Part shown: positions 26,657 to 34,464 of the stretch, piece by piece
How the letters are laid out: every line of letters begins with the position of its first letter
Position numbering within the stretch: position 1 is the first letter of the stretch
Source of the DNA: an uncultured bacterium
GTDB taxonomy: Bacteria; Bacillota; Clostridia; Lachnospirales; Lachnospiraceae
Length of the DNA stretch: 51,719 nt
Reading direction: 5' to 3'
NCBI GenBank assembly: GCA_947177425.1
Contig: CAMWUN010000024.1
Location: forward strand, 1 to 51,719
The notes under the pieces: model-generated
What the model was told of the DNA's origin: nothing
Databases searched by the model: none
What the model saw: only the letters and a program-made list of their open reading frames with translations
Position numbers and translations under genes: made by a program

Positions 26657-27991
26657 TTATGTCCTTCTGTCTATTCCACTTCTTTGATAATACTCTGCCT
26701 TATCCAGATACATTCTCTGTTCCGCTTCCGCCATCATCTTTTCTATATCCGGCAGGCACTCCTTTTTCCAGGCGGCCCCTATTGCCATCTCTATGGAATT
26801 TTCACGCAGATTCCTTTTCAGCCGCTCTACTTTTTCCCACAAGGCTTTTTCTTCAATTTGCGTACAGATTGCCAGCAGTTCATCGCCGCCTATGCGGAAC
26901 AGCCCATATCCGCCGAATACCTGCCTTAAATTTTCGCAGGCATTGACAATCAGTCTGTCGCCTGCTTTATGGCCTTCCCTGTCATTGACCCGTTTCAGGC
27001 CCGTCACATCACAGTAGACCACTCCGATGCTCTGCCCCTGCTCTATGTGGTCAATATAATCATCCATTGCATATCTGTTTCCGATTTTCGTAAGTTGGTC
27101 ACAATAACTCATTCTTTCAAGTTCCCGGAACAAATTGCGCCTTTTCAGTGATGCTACGATAAAATGAGCCATAATCTGAAGCATATTTGATGCGTAGTCC
27201 AAAAGCTTTTCAGGGGGATTGTCAACGCCGAAAAAGCCGATTACTTTCCCGCCGGCATAAAGGGGCAGCACCACAAGGGATCGGATATTCTGCCTTTTCA
27301 GATTTTCATACTGCAATGGGTCGCTTTCCCGGATGTCCTCCAGATTTTCAATGACAATATGCCTGCGCACATTAAAACTCCGGTACCAGTTGGCACAGAC
27401 TTCCGGCGGGACATTCTGCAGAGTTTCCTTCTCAGATTTCACCCCGTCCGCCGCCCACTCGAAAGTGTTATCGTCGCCGCCTTTTTCATTTTTTTCAAAA
27501 ATATAGGTTCTCTCCGCCCCCAGCGCCCTGCCCATGTATGCCAGCAGAACTTCAAGTGTCTGTGCAGGGGTTTCCTCCAGCAGGGCAATCCTGAGTCCCT
27601 CATTAATCATTGTCTCAAGATTCTGGCAGTTTTCCAGCATGTTTCCCCATGCTTCCTTGTTGCTGACATCCAGCGCAATCTCCATCCGGTATCTTTTCCC
27701 CTCTTCCTCAAGAACTGTGTCCTTCAGCATAAAATGCTTATCAAGGACAGGATTGTAATACCACCATTCTTTAAAGCATCCCGGCGTAAGTTCCTGGTTG
27801 TTGCAGATTAAACATGGGTTAAAGCAATTCTGCATAACCTCATGACACTTCTTCCCTTCAATTTCTTCCAGAGAATAAAAACCGTATGTCTCCAGCGCTT
27901 TTTTGTTCATATAAACCAGTTCATAAGTTTCCATATCAGAGACATACACCAGTTCCTCCATATTTTCAAAAAATTCCCATATCTTTTTCAT
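26657..27991 (-). CDS. PAS-GAF-GGDEF protein, probable diguanylate cyclase
   Basis: The product is 444 residues, cytoplasmic, without membrane helices. The N-terminal PAS-like domain (residues 5-90) includes YVSDMETYELVYMN and a Cys-rich insert (CFNPCLICNN), which could bind a metal or act as a redox switch. A GAF domain follows (about 135-285; RSLVVLPLYAGGKVIGFFGV). The C-terminal GGDEF domain has DQLTKIGNRYAMDDYI, the metal Asp in VYCDVTGLKRVND, and the signature RIGGDEL near residue 368. The fifth signature residue is Leu instead of Phe; GGDEL is an uncommon variant, so activity is likely but unproved. No RxxD inhibitory site precedes it. Confidence 0.88.
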   Translation of the reverse strand: MKKIWEFFENMEELVYVSDMETYELVYMNKKALETYGFYSLEEIEGKKCHEVMQNCFNPCLICNNQELTPGCFKEWWYYNPVLDKHFMLKDTVLEEEGKRYRMEIALDVSNKEAWGNMLENCQNLETMINEGLRIALLEETPAQTLEVLLAYMGRALGAERTYIFEKNEKGGDDNTFEWAADGVKSEKETLQNVPPEVCANWYRSFNVRRHIVIENLEDIRESDPLQYENLKRQNIRSLVVLPLYAGGKVIGFFGVDNPPEKLLDYASNMLQIMAHFIVASLKRRNLFRELERMSYCDQLTKIGNRYAMDDYIDHIEQGQSIGVVYCDVTGLKRVNDREGHKAGDRLIVNACENLRQVFGGYGLFRIGGDELLAICTQIEEKALWEKVERLKRNLRENSIEMAIGAAWKKECLPDIEKMMAEAEQRMYLDKAEYYQRSGIDRRT

Positions 27992-28179
27992 AATAGTGTG
28001 TCCTCATAACTCCTGTACTGTTTAAATTTTTCCCTGTCAGTTGAATAAATCATAGCATAAAATTTCTAATTTTTAAATATCTGGGAATAATTTGCACATT
28101 TAAAGGTATTTTTCGGTTACTGTTCAGGAATGCACATGAACTTTTGGCAGCAGGCCATGTATATGATATATATGCAGAA

Positions 28180-28219
28180 AAGCCACCTGACACAACTTTT
28201 ATCTTGTGCCAGGCGGCTT
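28180..28219 (-). terminator. Terminator of the isomerase gene
   Basis: In minus-strand RNA, 28219-28204 pairs with 28195-28180 over 16 bp, with only two G-U wobbles, around an eight-base loop. It is followed by UUUUCUGC. It lies 45 bp after the isomerase stop. Confidence 0.75.
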
Positions 28220-28264
28220 CTGCCATCCGGGAATAAAAAATTATTTCTGTTAAGTCAGGAAATG

Positions 28265-29761
28265 CTACAGGCATACCGCCTGAATTTCAAGTAAATCTGC
28301 CACCTTTTCATACAAAGAAGCGTTATGTCCAACGCTCATTGCAAAATGATGTGTCGGCGCTTCCGCAAACCAGATATCCATATAAGAATCTGGATCCTTT
28401 TCAAACTTAACAGGGGTCTGCGTATTTCCGATTGTCATAATCTGACCATCGGTAGATTCCGCTTCCGTAATTATAAACTTCAGCCTGCCGTCTACCGTCT
28501 GGGTGCAAGCCAGATTGGTTATATCCCCTGTACGAACCTTTGCTTCCACCGATACACCGGTTCCCTGCTTTCCATGGTAAAGCCCCATTCCACGCAGTAT
28601 TGGCTTTCCTTTTGCTATTTCCAGATGGAAGGGGCCGTCATGGCCAAGCAAAATCGTTCCGTCAATATAATCAACTGTGACTATTTCACAAAAGCTTCCT
28701 CCCTTTCCAAGGATGTCGCAGATTTTCATGGCAAGGCAGGTCTTCAGATCGCCTTCGCCTGCACAGGGAATTCCTTCTGCCGTGAGCAGGGAATGTCCCA
28801 CAATAAATCCCCCCTGTACCATTTCATAGTGATTGCCGGGCGCGCCATGGTAATAGTAGGTCAGTGCATCCAGATCAAATTCTTTTACCAGTTTTTCCTG
28901 TGCAACTGCAATCTTTGCAGACCAGTCAATCTGTTCATCTGTCGGCTTTTTTGCCAGCGGATCAGCCGCATTTTCCCCACTTATCACAAAGAACTCTTCA
29001 ATTTCTTTTTTCTTTTCTGCCGTCTCTTTGTCTGTAACGGTTTTCAGATGTCTGTCAAGGTCACACATTTCCAAAACCTGAATGTGCGCTCCTGTCTGGC
29101 TCTGAAACATTGTGTAATCACTGTACATATCCAGCATACCGCTGTAAGTGTTCCCCAGAAATCCAAAACGGGCGCCTTTCAGGTTTCGCTTTACCTTTGC
29201 AGCCAGCACCCACTCTTCTATCTTTTTCCATGCCCGAAGCGCTTCCGGCCGGCCACTGGTCATCTCATCCGTCATGGATATTTCCGGAGTTTCTGTCAGT
29301 CCCAGAAGACCATTCACGATACGGCACCGAATACCTGCACGGTGAAAAGCATTAGAAATCTCCGGAACCGGACATGCCCCACAATGTGCAAGCCATTCAC
29401 CAGTTGTCGTTTTTTCATAATTTATTCTTGCTGTCGGCTGTAAATTCAGTATCACTGCCGGGGCCTTGCAAATTTGGTGGACTGGTAAAACCGATGCGCT
29501 TGTTACATAGGTTGCCGAATGTAAAAAAATCAAATCCACATCCCTCTCATTAAAGTAAACGCCTGCTTTCTGCGCTTCCTGCTCACAGTCTACAAGCCCG
29601 TAAAAGCTGACTTCCCCACCCATTTCTTCTATTTTTTCTGCAATAAACTCCCCATACCCTATAAGCCGTTCTCTTAATTTCGGAAACTGCCCCCAGTAAT
29701 GTTTCAATCCTGCAGAATAAACACCTATTTTAGGTTTTTTTACTTCTTTTCTGACCAGCAA
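28265..29761 (-). CDS. L-fucose/L-arabinose isomerase-family protein
   Basis: The product is 498 residues of the FucI/AraA fold. The N-terminal domain contains KIGVYSAGLKHYWGQF. The four metal-site positions of the family are all present: Glu in AGEGDLKT, Glu in GSFCEIVTVDY, His in ILLGHDGPFH and His near the end in PTHHFAMSVGH. These enzymes interconvert aldoses and ketoses (L-fucose/L-fuculose, L-arabinose/L-ribulose and relatives); the exact sugar cannot be read. It starts with TTG at 29761, eight bases after AGGAGG. An AraC regulator diverges upstream, and a rhamnose-type transporter and mutarotase lie beyond it, pointing to a deoxyhexose substrate. A terminator follows, so it is monocistronic. 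Confidence 0.85.
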   Translation of the reverse strand: MLVRKEVKKPKIGVYSAGLKHYWGQFPKLRERLIGYGEFIAEKIEEMGGEVSFYGLVDCEQEAQKAGVYFNERDVDLIFLHSATYVTSASVLPVHQICKAPAVILNLQPTARINYEKTTTGEWLAHCGACPVPEISNAFHRAGIRCRIVNGLLGLTETPEISMTDEMTSGRPEALRAWKKIEEWVLAAKVKRNLKGARFGFLGNTYSGMLDMYSDYTMFQSQTGAHIQVLEMCDLDRHLKTVTDKETAEKKKEIEEFFVISGENAADPLAKKPTDEQIDWSAKIAVAQEKLVKEFDLDALTYYYHGAPGNHYEMVQGGFIVGHSLLTAEGIPCAGEGDLKTCLAMKICDILGKGGSFCEIVTVDYIDGTILLGHDGPFHLEIAKGKPILRGMGLYHGKQGTGVSVEAKVRTGDITNLACTQTVDGRLKFIITEAESTDGQIMTIGNTQTPVKFEKDPDSYMDIWFAEAPTHHFAMSVGHNASLYEKVADLLEIQAVCL

Positions 29762-29926
29762 AAGTATTACCTCCTTTTTTGTAATAAGCGTCAGTTATCT
29801 TTTCTAAACGCCCGCCGATTGTTGTTTACAAAAAGATTATATTCCTATAGTATAAAAATAGCATCGAAGAAATGTGGCCAAAAATAACACTATCTTGTGA
29901 TGCATTTCGAAAGGAGAATCCATTCT

Positions 29927-30802
29927 ATGAAAAAAGACAAAAAGCTTTTAGAGCGGGGAATACACAACTGGAGCGAAGATTCCATACGTATGATTCTCAC
30001 GCCAAGTGAAACGGCAAAAAAACTCTTTTTTTACACCCAGGAAATTGGATATTTCAAGACAAAATATCCCTATTTTTCTGAACGTAAAAACCTGGATTCT
30101 TTTCTTATTATCTATACGCTCTCCGGAACTGGTTATTTAAAATATGAGGGAAAAGAATATTCCCTTACAAAGGGGCAGTGCTTTTTTATCCATTGTGAGA
30201 AGCACCATGTATACTACACTGGGCAAAATGAAGACTGGGAATTTCTGTGGATTCATTTTAACGGCGGCAATTCTTTAGGATACTACAATGAATTCACAAG
30301 AAACGGCTTCCGCGTTATTCAGTGCCAGGATACTTTTTTGATGGAACGTGTCATCTGGCGGATTATTGCATTGCACCAGAGAAAAGACTTAACAACAGAA
30401 ACCGTCTCCTCCAACCTGATTAATTCATTATTGACTGAATTGCTGGTGGAAACTGCAACAAACAATGTTGACACCTTTTTAATACCGGATTACGTCAGGG
30501 AAATTGTAAAAGATATTGATAAAAACTACAGACAGGCTCTCTCCCTTTCCCATTTTGAACATCTCTGCCACCGCAGCCGCTATCACATCTCAAAAGAATT
30601 TAAAAAATATATAGGTATGTCCATTAACGAATACATTATTACTACACGTATTTCGCACGCAAAAGACTTATTGAAGTATTCTGATTTATCAATTAATGAG
30701 ATTACTTTCGAGATTGGCCTGAATAATGTCTCCCACTTTATTAATTTATTCAAAGCAAGGGAAAAAACAACGCCACTTGCATACAGGAAAGCATGGCAGT
30801 AA
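29927..30802 (+). CDS. AraC-family transcriptional regulator with cupin sensor
   Basis: The product is about 291 residues. The N-terminal cupin (residues about 50-130; FLIIYTLSGTGYLKYEGKEY then GQCFFIHCEKHHVYY) is the sugar-sensing part. The C-terminal AraC double HTH (about 195-290) has LSLSHFEHLCHRSRYHISKE, then INEYIITTRISHAKDLL and NEITFEIGLNNVSHFINLF. The start at 29927 follows AAAGGAG. It diverges from the isomerase gene and probably controls it, and perhaps the convergent transporter operon. It ends at a strong hairpin. Confidence 0.9.
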   Translation: MKKDKKLLERGIHNWSEDSIRMILTPSETAKKLFFYTQEIGYFKTKYPYFSERKNLDSFLIIYTLSGTGYLKYEGKEYSLTKGQCFFIHCEKHHVYYTGQNEDWEFLWIHFNGGNSLGYYNEFTRNGFRVIQCQDTFLMERVIWRIIALHQRKDLTTETVSSNLINSLLTELLVETATNNVDTFLIPDYVREIVKDIDKNYRQALSLSHFEHLCHRSRYHISKEFKKYIGMSINEYIITTRISHAKDLLKYSDLSINEITFEIGLNNVSHFINLFKAREKTTPLAYRKAWQ

Positions 30803-30803
30803 A

Positions 30804-30840
30804 AACAACGGACAGTTCGCAAAGCGTACTGTCCGTTGTT
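30804..30840 (+). terminator. Terminator of the AraC gene
   Basis: AACAACGGACAGT pairs perfectly with ACTGTCCGTTGTT (13 bp) around an 11-base loop, directly after the stop codon. It is not followed by a long T-run. The 37-bp repeat pair follows at once. Confidence 0.7.
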
Positions 30841-30914
30841 CAATAAGCCGGCTCACGAAGCGTGGCAGCATTTGTTACAATAAGCTGGTCCGCGAAGCGT
30901 GGCAGCATTTGTTT
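30841..30914. repeat. Two tandem copies of the 37-bp repeat
   Basis: Copies at 30841-30877 and 30878-30914, head to tail with no spacer. Both contain CGAAGCGTGGCAGCATTTG. As at 167-240, they fill the space between two converging genes: the AraC terminator on one side and the mutarotase stop codon (30915-30917) on the other. Confidence 0.85.
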
Positions 30915-31226
30915 TTAGTCTAAATGAAACACATTCTGCAAATCTACGGACACCGGGCTGTTATCCGGGTTCGTCTCCATAATATCCGCCATAAAGTCCC
31001 ACCATTTCCGGTTGATTTCGGTGTCTGCGCCTTTAGCCCAGAGTTCTTCGTCCTCAATCTCAATATATCCGAACAATGTCAGCGTTTCCCTGTCTAAGAA
31101 AATCGTGTAATTCCGGCCGCCATGCTGGTGGATCATATCTTTCATTTCGGGCCAGAGAAGGTTATGGCGTCTTTCGTATTCTTCCTCCTGGCCTTCAAAC
31201 AGCTTCATTTTAAATCCTTTTATCAT
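30915..31226 (-). CDS. rhaM: L-rhamnose mutarotase
   Basis: The product is 103 residues, the normal length for the family. YERRHNLLWPEM holds the catalytic His, and WWDFMADIMETNPDNSPVSV near the end is the family signature. The enzyme speeds interconversion of alpha and beta anomers of L-rhamnose; some members act on L-fucose. The ATG at 31226 lies two bases beyond the stop of the binding-protein gene, so it is the last gene of the transporter operon. An in-frame extension to 31286 would overlap that gene and is unlikely. Confidence 0.92.
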   Translation of the reverse strand: MIKGFKMKLFEGQEEEYERRHNLLWPEMKDMIHQHGGRNYTIFLDRETLTLFGYIEIEDEELWAKGADTEINRKWWDFMADIMETNPDNSPVSVDLQNVFHLD

Positions 31227-31227
31227 T

Positions 31228-32337
31228 TTAATAGATATCCTTCCATTCTGCAATATTGCTGGGATCAAATTTAAAAGGAGGTCCAAGGATTACTTCTGTA
31301 CCGCCGTCGGCTGCCTCTACAATTGTGTAGCTGCCCATATCGCCGGCTGTAAATGTCTCGCCGGCTGCTCCGGTGATATCGCCGTTTACAAGGGCCATGG
31401 AAATGTATGCGCTGAGCCGCCCTACATCAATAGGATTCCAGAGGAACATATAAGGACAGGAGAAGTCATCGCCGTCGCCAATATATGCTGCCATTTCGGA
31501 AGGAAGGCCAAGTCCTGTCAGTTTGCAGGAAGAGCCCTGATCCTGAAGAACCTTTGCTGCTGCTGCAATACCTACTGTAGTAGGAGCGCAGATTACTTTT
31601 AAGTCAGGATAATTTGTCAGCAGAGCCTGCGTTACAGTGGTAGATTTTTCAGGCACGTCATCGCCGTATTCTACGGATACCAGTTCAAGTTCTGCATATT
31701 TGCTGTCGCTTTCCATAATTTCTTTCATGGCTTCAATCCATGCATTCTGATTGGTTGCCTGGGAAGTAGCTGAAACGATTGCCCACTGTCCCGAACCGCC
31801 GGAAATATCATATACAGCGTCCATAAGGGCCTGTCCAATCTCCTGTGTTCCGGCCTGGTTTGCAAAAGTCATGCGGCTGGCCGGATTGGTGGATGAGTCA
31901 AAGGAACTTACCTTAATGCCTGCATCCATGGCTTCCTCAAGGGCTGCCTGAAGGGCATTTGTATCGTTTGCAGCCACGCAGATAGAATCCACGCCCTGGG
32001 AAATTAATGACTGGATAACAGATACCTGTGCGTCTGCCGTTGCAGCCTCGGGATGCTGGATAATAACAGTCCCGCCGTTTGCTTCAATTACTTCCTTAAA
32101 TCCTTCCGCTTCTTTTTCATTATAAGGATTTCCTGCGGCCTTGGTAATCATTGCATAGGTCTTACCGCCGGAAGCTGCCTCCTCATTGCTTTCCGTCTCT
32201 GTCTTTGTTTCTGTTTCTGCAGCCGGTTCATTTGCAGACTGGCTTTCTGCGGGAGTATCTTTACTTCCGCCGCAGCCGGACAGCAGGGCTGCCGTCATTG
32301 CCGCGCACATTAATACGCTTACGAGTTTTTTCTTCAT
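31228..32337 (-). CDS. Rhamnose-type ABC transporter substrate-binding lipoprotein
   Basis: The product is about 369 residues. A lipoprotein signal ends in LLSGC (Cys22), followed by a Glu/Thr-rich linker. The periplasmic-binding-protein type 1 fold starts at KTYAMITKAAGNPYNEKEAE and includes GVDSICVAANDTNALQAAL and KVSSFDSSTNPASRM. It resembles the rhamnose binding protein used with RhaP/Q/T transporters (autoinducer-2/ribose-like family). The downstream mutarotase supports L-rhamnose or a related deoxyhexose as ligand. Two ATGs are possible (32340 or 32337) after GGAGG; the second has the better spacing of seven. A block of short tandem repeats lies just upstream. Confidence 0.9.
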   Translation of the reverse strand: MKKKLVSVLMCAAMTAALLSGCGGSKDTPAESQSANEPAAETETKTETESNEEAASGGKTYAMITKAAGNPYNEKEAEGFKEVIEANGGTVIIQHPEAATADAQVSVIQSLISQGVDSICVAANDTNALQAALEEAMDAGIKVSSFDSSTNPASRMTFANQAGTQEIGQALMDAVYDISGGSGQWAIVSATSQATNQNAWIEAMKEIMESDSKYAELELVSVEYGDDVPEKSTTVTQALLTNYPDLKVICAPTTVGIAAAAKVLQDQGSSCKLTGLGLPSEMAAYIGDGDDFSCPYMFLWNPIDVGRLSAYISMALVNGDITGAAGETFTAGDMGSYTIVEAADGGTEVILGPPFKFDPSNIAEWKDIY

Positions 32338-32390
32338 CATATTACCTCCACTTAAAATAAATTTATATCTAACGGTTTTCAGCCGTCTGA

Positions 32391-32450
32391 TATCATAGAT
32401 AGTAAATATCATAGATAGTTAATATCATAGATAATATATCATAGATGATA
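32391..32450. repeat. Four short tandem repeats upstream of the binding-protein gene
   Basis: The core TATCATAGAT is repeated four times with units of 16, 16, 14 and 14 bp. The array occupies the gap between the permease stop (32457) and the binding-protein ribosome site. It may be a regulator binding array, an mRNA stability element or simple slippage. Confidence 0.85.
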
Positions 32451-32456
32451 TATCTA

Positions 32457-33458
32457 CTAATTTGCTTTTTTCTTCAGCTTCATGTTTCCGGTGATGTTGG
32501 GCAGCAGTACAGCGCATATCAGCAGTATTCCGATAATAACCAGAATCAACTGGGAGTTCATATTAATCTGTCCAAGACCGATTCTTAAACAGATTATAAT
32601 GAATGCTGAAATCACACCGCCCACCAGACGGCCCTTCCCGCCTGTAGTGGCAATCCCTCCGAATACAGCCATGGCAATGGCATCCATCTCAAATCCTTTT
32701 CCGGTGGTAGTGTTGGCGCCATACAGGGCCGAAGTCAGAAACAACGCCGCAATCCCTGCGAAAAGTCCCATTACCGTATAAGCTGTGAAGATGACCTTTT
32801 TTACCCTGATGCCAGAGTAAAAGGCTGTCTGCCGATTGCTCCCGATAGCGTACAGGCTTCTTCCAAACTTCATTTTAACTGATATTACCGTAAAAATAAC
32901 GGCGGAAATAATTACCAGAAAAAATACATAGGGGAAGGGGCCTGCCTTTTTGGCAATCATACGGAATCCATCCGTATTGCTTAAGGACACGGAACCGCCG
33001 CTTCCCAGGACAATCTCCGCAATCCCCCGGAATACGATCTGCGTCCCCAGCGTCACAATCATGGAAGGCAGTTCGGGAAATTTTACCAGTATTGCCCCGT
33101 TGATGGCGCCGCAGATAGTTCCTGTCAGAAGAATGACAATGACCACCCCGCCGAAGGGGACGCCTGCATTGGATACCAGACATCCGGCCGTAGCCGAAAG
33201 GCATACAATGGAGCCTACCGATATGTCAATCTCTCCCAGCAACAGTATATATGCCATGGGGAAAAGAAGGAATATCTCGCTTAAGTATTTGGGCATCTCC
33301 CGAAGCACATTGGTAAATGTATAGTTAGGCGATAAAATCTTACACAGGATTATCACTGCAATAAAGATAATTACCAGAATTCCTTCCCAACTGAAAATTT
33401 GTTTTTTCCACACATTTTCCGGTGTGGCATTAATGGTTCTGCCAGATTTTCCTGCCAT
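32457..33458 (-). CDS. Rhamnose-type ABC transporter permease 2
   Basis: The product is 333 residues with about nine membrane helices, of the BPD_transp_2 (ribose/AI-2/rhamnose) family. Motifs are LLLGEIDISVGSIVCLSATA (conserved G-(E/G)-I-D-(I/L)-S-x-G), LPSMIVTLGTQIVFRGIA and FGGIATTGGKGRLVGGVISA. It pairs with the permease just upstream (two-base gap), forming the channel fed by the lipoprotein and driven by the double ATPase. The likely substrate is L-rhamnose or a relative, from the operon. Confidence 0.9.
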   Translation of the reverse strand: MAGKSGRTINATPENVWKKQIFSWEGILVIIFIAVIILCKILSPNYTFTNVLREMPKYLSEIFLLFPMAYILLLGEIDISVGSIVCLSATAGCLVSNAGVPFGGVVIVILLTGTICGAINGAILVKFPELPSMIVTLGTQIVFRGIAEIVLGSGGSVSLSNTDGFRMIAKKAGPFPYVFFLVIISAVIFTVISVKMKFGRSLYAIGSNRQTAFYSGIRVKKVIFTAYTVMGLFAGIAALFLTSALYGANTTTGKGFEMDAIAMAVFGGIATTGGKGRLVGGVISAFIIICLRIGLGQINMNSQLILVIIGILLICAVLLPNITGNMKLKKKAN

Positions 33459-33460
33459 GA

Positions 33461-34459
33461 TTACATCTCCCTCCTTTCCAGATTGCTCTTATCCATTGCT
33501 CTCTTGGTAATGACATTTAAGATAATTACCGCAACAATCAGCACGCCTTTCACGGTATTCTGTGCAAGGGAGTCAATTCCCACCAGCGGCAGGGCCTTTG
33601 CTATGACTGCCAGCATCAAAGCTCCCAGCAGTGCGCCAGCCACGCTTCCTTTTCCGCCGCTCATGCTGACACCGCCGATGACGCAGGCCGCAATAACATC
33701 CATTTCCTTTCCTGTCTGCATATCCGGCTGCGCGGATGCGTATACGGTAGTTGCCAGCGCGCCGCACAACCCGGACAGAAGTCCCATAATAGTGTACACT
33801 GCAATTTTCACCCGCGCCACATGGATACCGGATATTTCCGCCGCCTCCGGGTTGCTTCCCACAGCGTAGATATTACGGCCGAACTTGGTCCATTTCATAA
33901 CGATAAAAAATATAACGTAACAGATAATTGTAATCATAATTACATTGTTAATCAGACCGAATCCCAGATAAGATTCCAGGGCAAAATTCTTAAAATCCCC
34001 CAGGGCGTCTGCGCCTGCCCACTGGCTGTTTCCAACCACATAAGCCATCCCCCGGTAGATATACATAAAGCCCATGGTGGCTATAATCGGCGTAACTTTT
34101 CCTTTTCCGATGACAAGCCCGATGATTAGTCCGCACAGGGCGCCAATTGCCATTGCCAGCACAAATCCAAGCAAAGTACTGCTCATATAGCCGTATTTAA
34201 ACAACAGCCCCACCGACATTCCTGTAAAAGCCAGGGTGGACGCTATGGAAATATCAATGCCCCCAATCAGCAAAACACACAGCATTCCCAGCGCCAGAAT
34301 CATTGTCACCGCATTGTTTTTTAAAATCTCTTCAATATTATTCAGTGATAAAAAGGCAGGGTTCTTAATGGAAACTGCCGCACATAACAGAATCAGGACG
34401 ATTACCAGGCTGGCCTCCCTGGAATCTTTCATCCGCTTCCAAATGGATTTCTTTTCCAT
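33461..34459 (-). CDS. Rhamnose-type ABC transporter permease 1
   Basis: The product is about 332 residues, polytopic, and homologous to the following permease: LLIGGIDISIASTLAFTGMS, TPIIATMGFMYIYRGMA and IGGVSMSGGKGSVAGALLGA. The start is placed at ATG 34459, just after the stop of the ATPase gene (34465). A longer frame to 34567 lies inside the ATPase gene and has no family residues. The ribosome site GGAGG lies inside the end of the ATPase gene, about 13 bases upstream, which is long. Confidence 0.88.
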   Translation of the reverse strand: MEKKSIWKRMKDSREASLVIVLILLCAAVSIKNPAFLSLNNIEEILKNNAVTMILALGMLCVLLIGGIDISIASTLAFTGMSVGLLFKYGYMSSTLLGFVLAMAIGALCGLIIGLVIGKGKVTPIIATMGFMYIYRGMAYVVGNSQWAGADALGDFKNFALESYLGFGLINNVIMITIICYVIFFIVMKWTKFGRNIYAVGSNPEAAEISGIHVARVKIAVYTIMGLLSGLCGALATTVYASAQPDMQTGKEMDVIAACVIGGVSMSGGKGSVAGALLGALMLAVIAKALPLVGIDSLAQNTVKGVLIVAVIILNVITKRAMDKSNLERREM

Positions 34460-34464
34460 AATTA

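Noticed and set aside
28115-28125. GTTACTGTTCA, resembling the left edge of the hairpin repeat
   Set aside because: Only 11 bases match and the following sequence does not, so it is not counted as a fourth copy.
28325-29443. Long plus-strand open frame of 372 codons
   Set aside because: It is antisense to the well-supported isomerase gene, has no ribosome site and a Cys/His/Phe-rich, unlikely composition.
32391-32450. Short tandem repeats considered as CRISPR or an origin iteron array
   Set aside because: Units are 14-16 bp without spacers, lie inside a transporter operon, and no replication gene is near.
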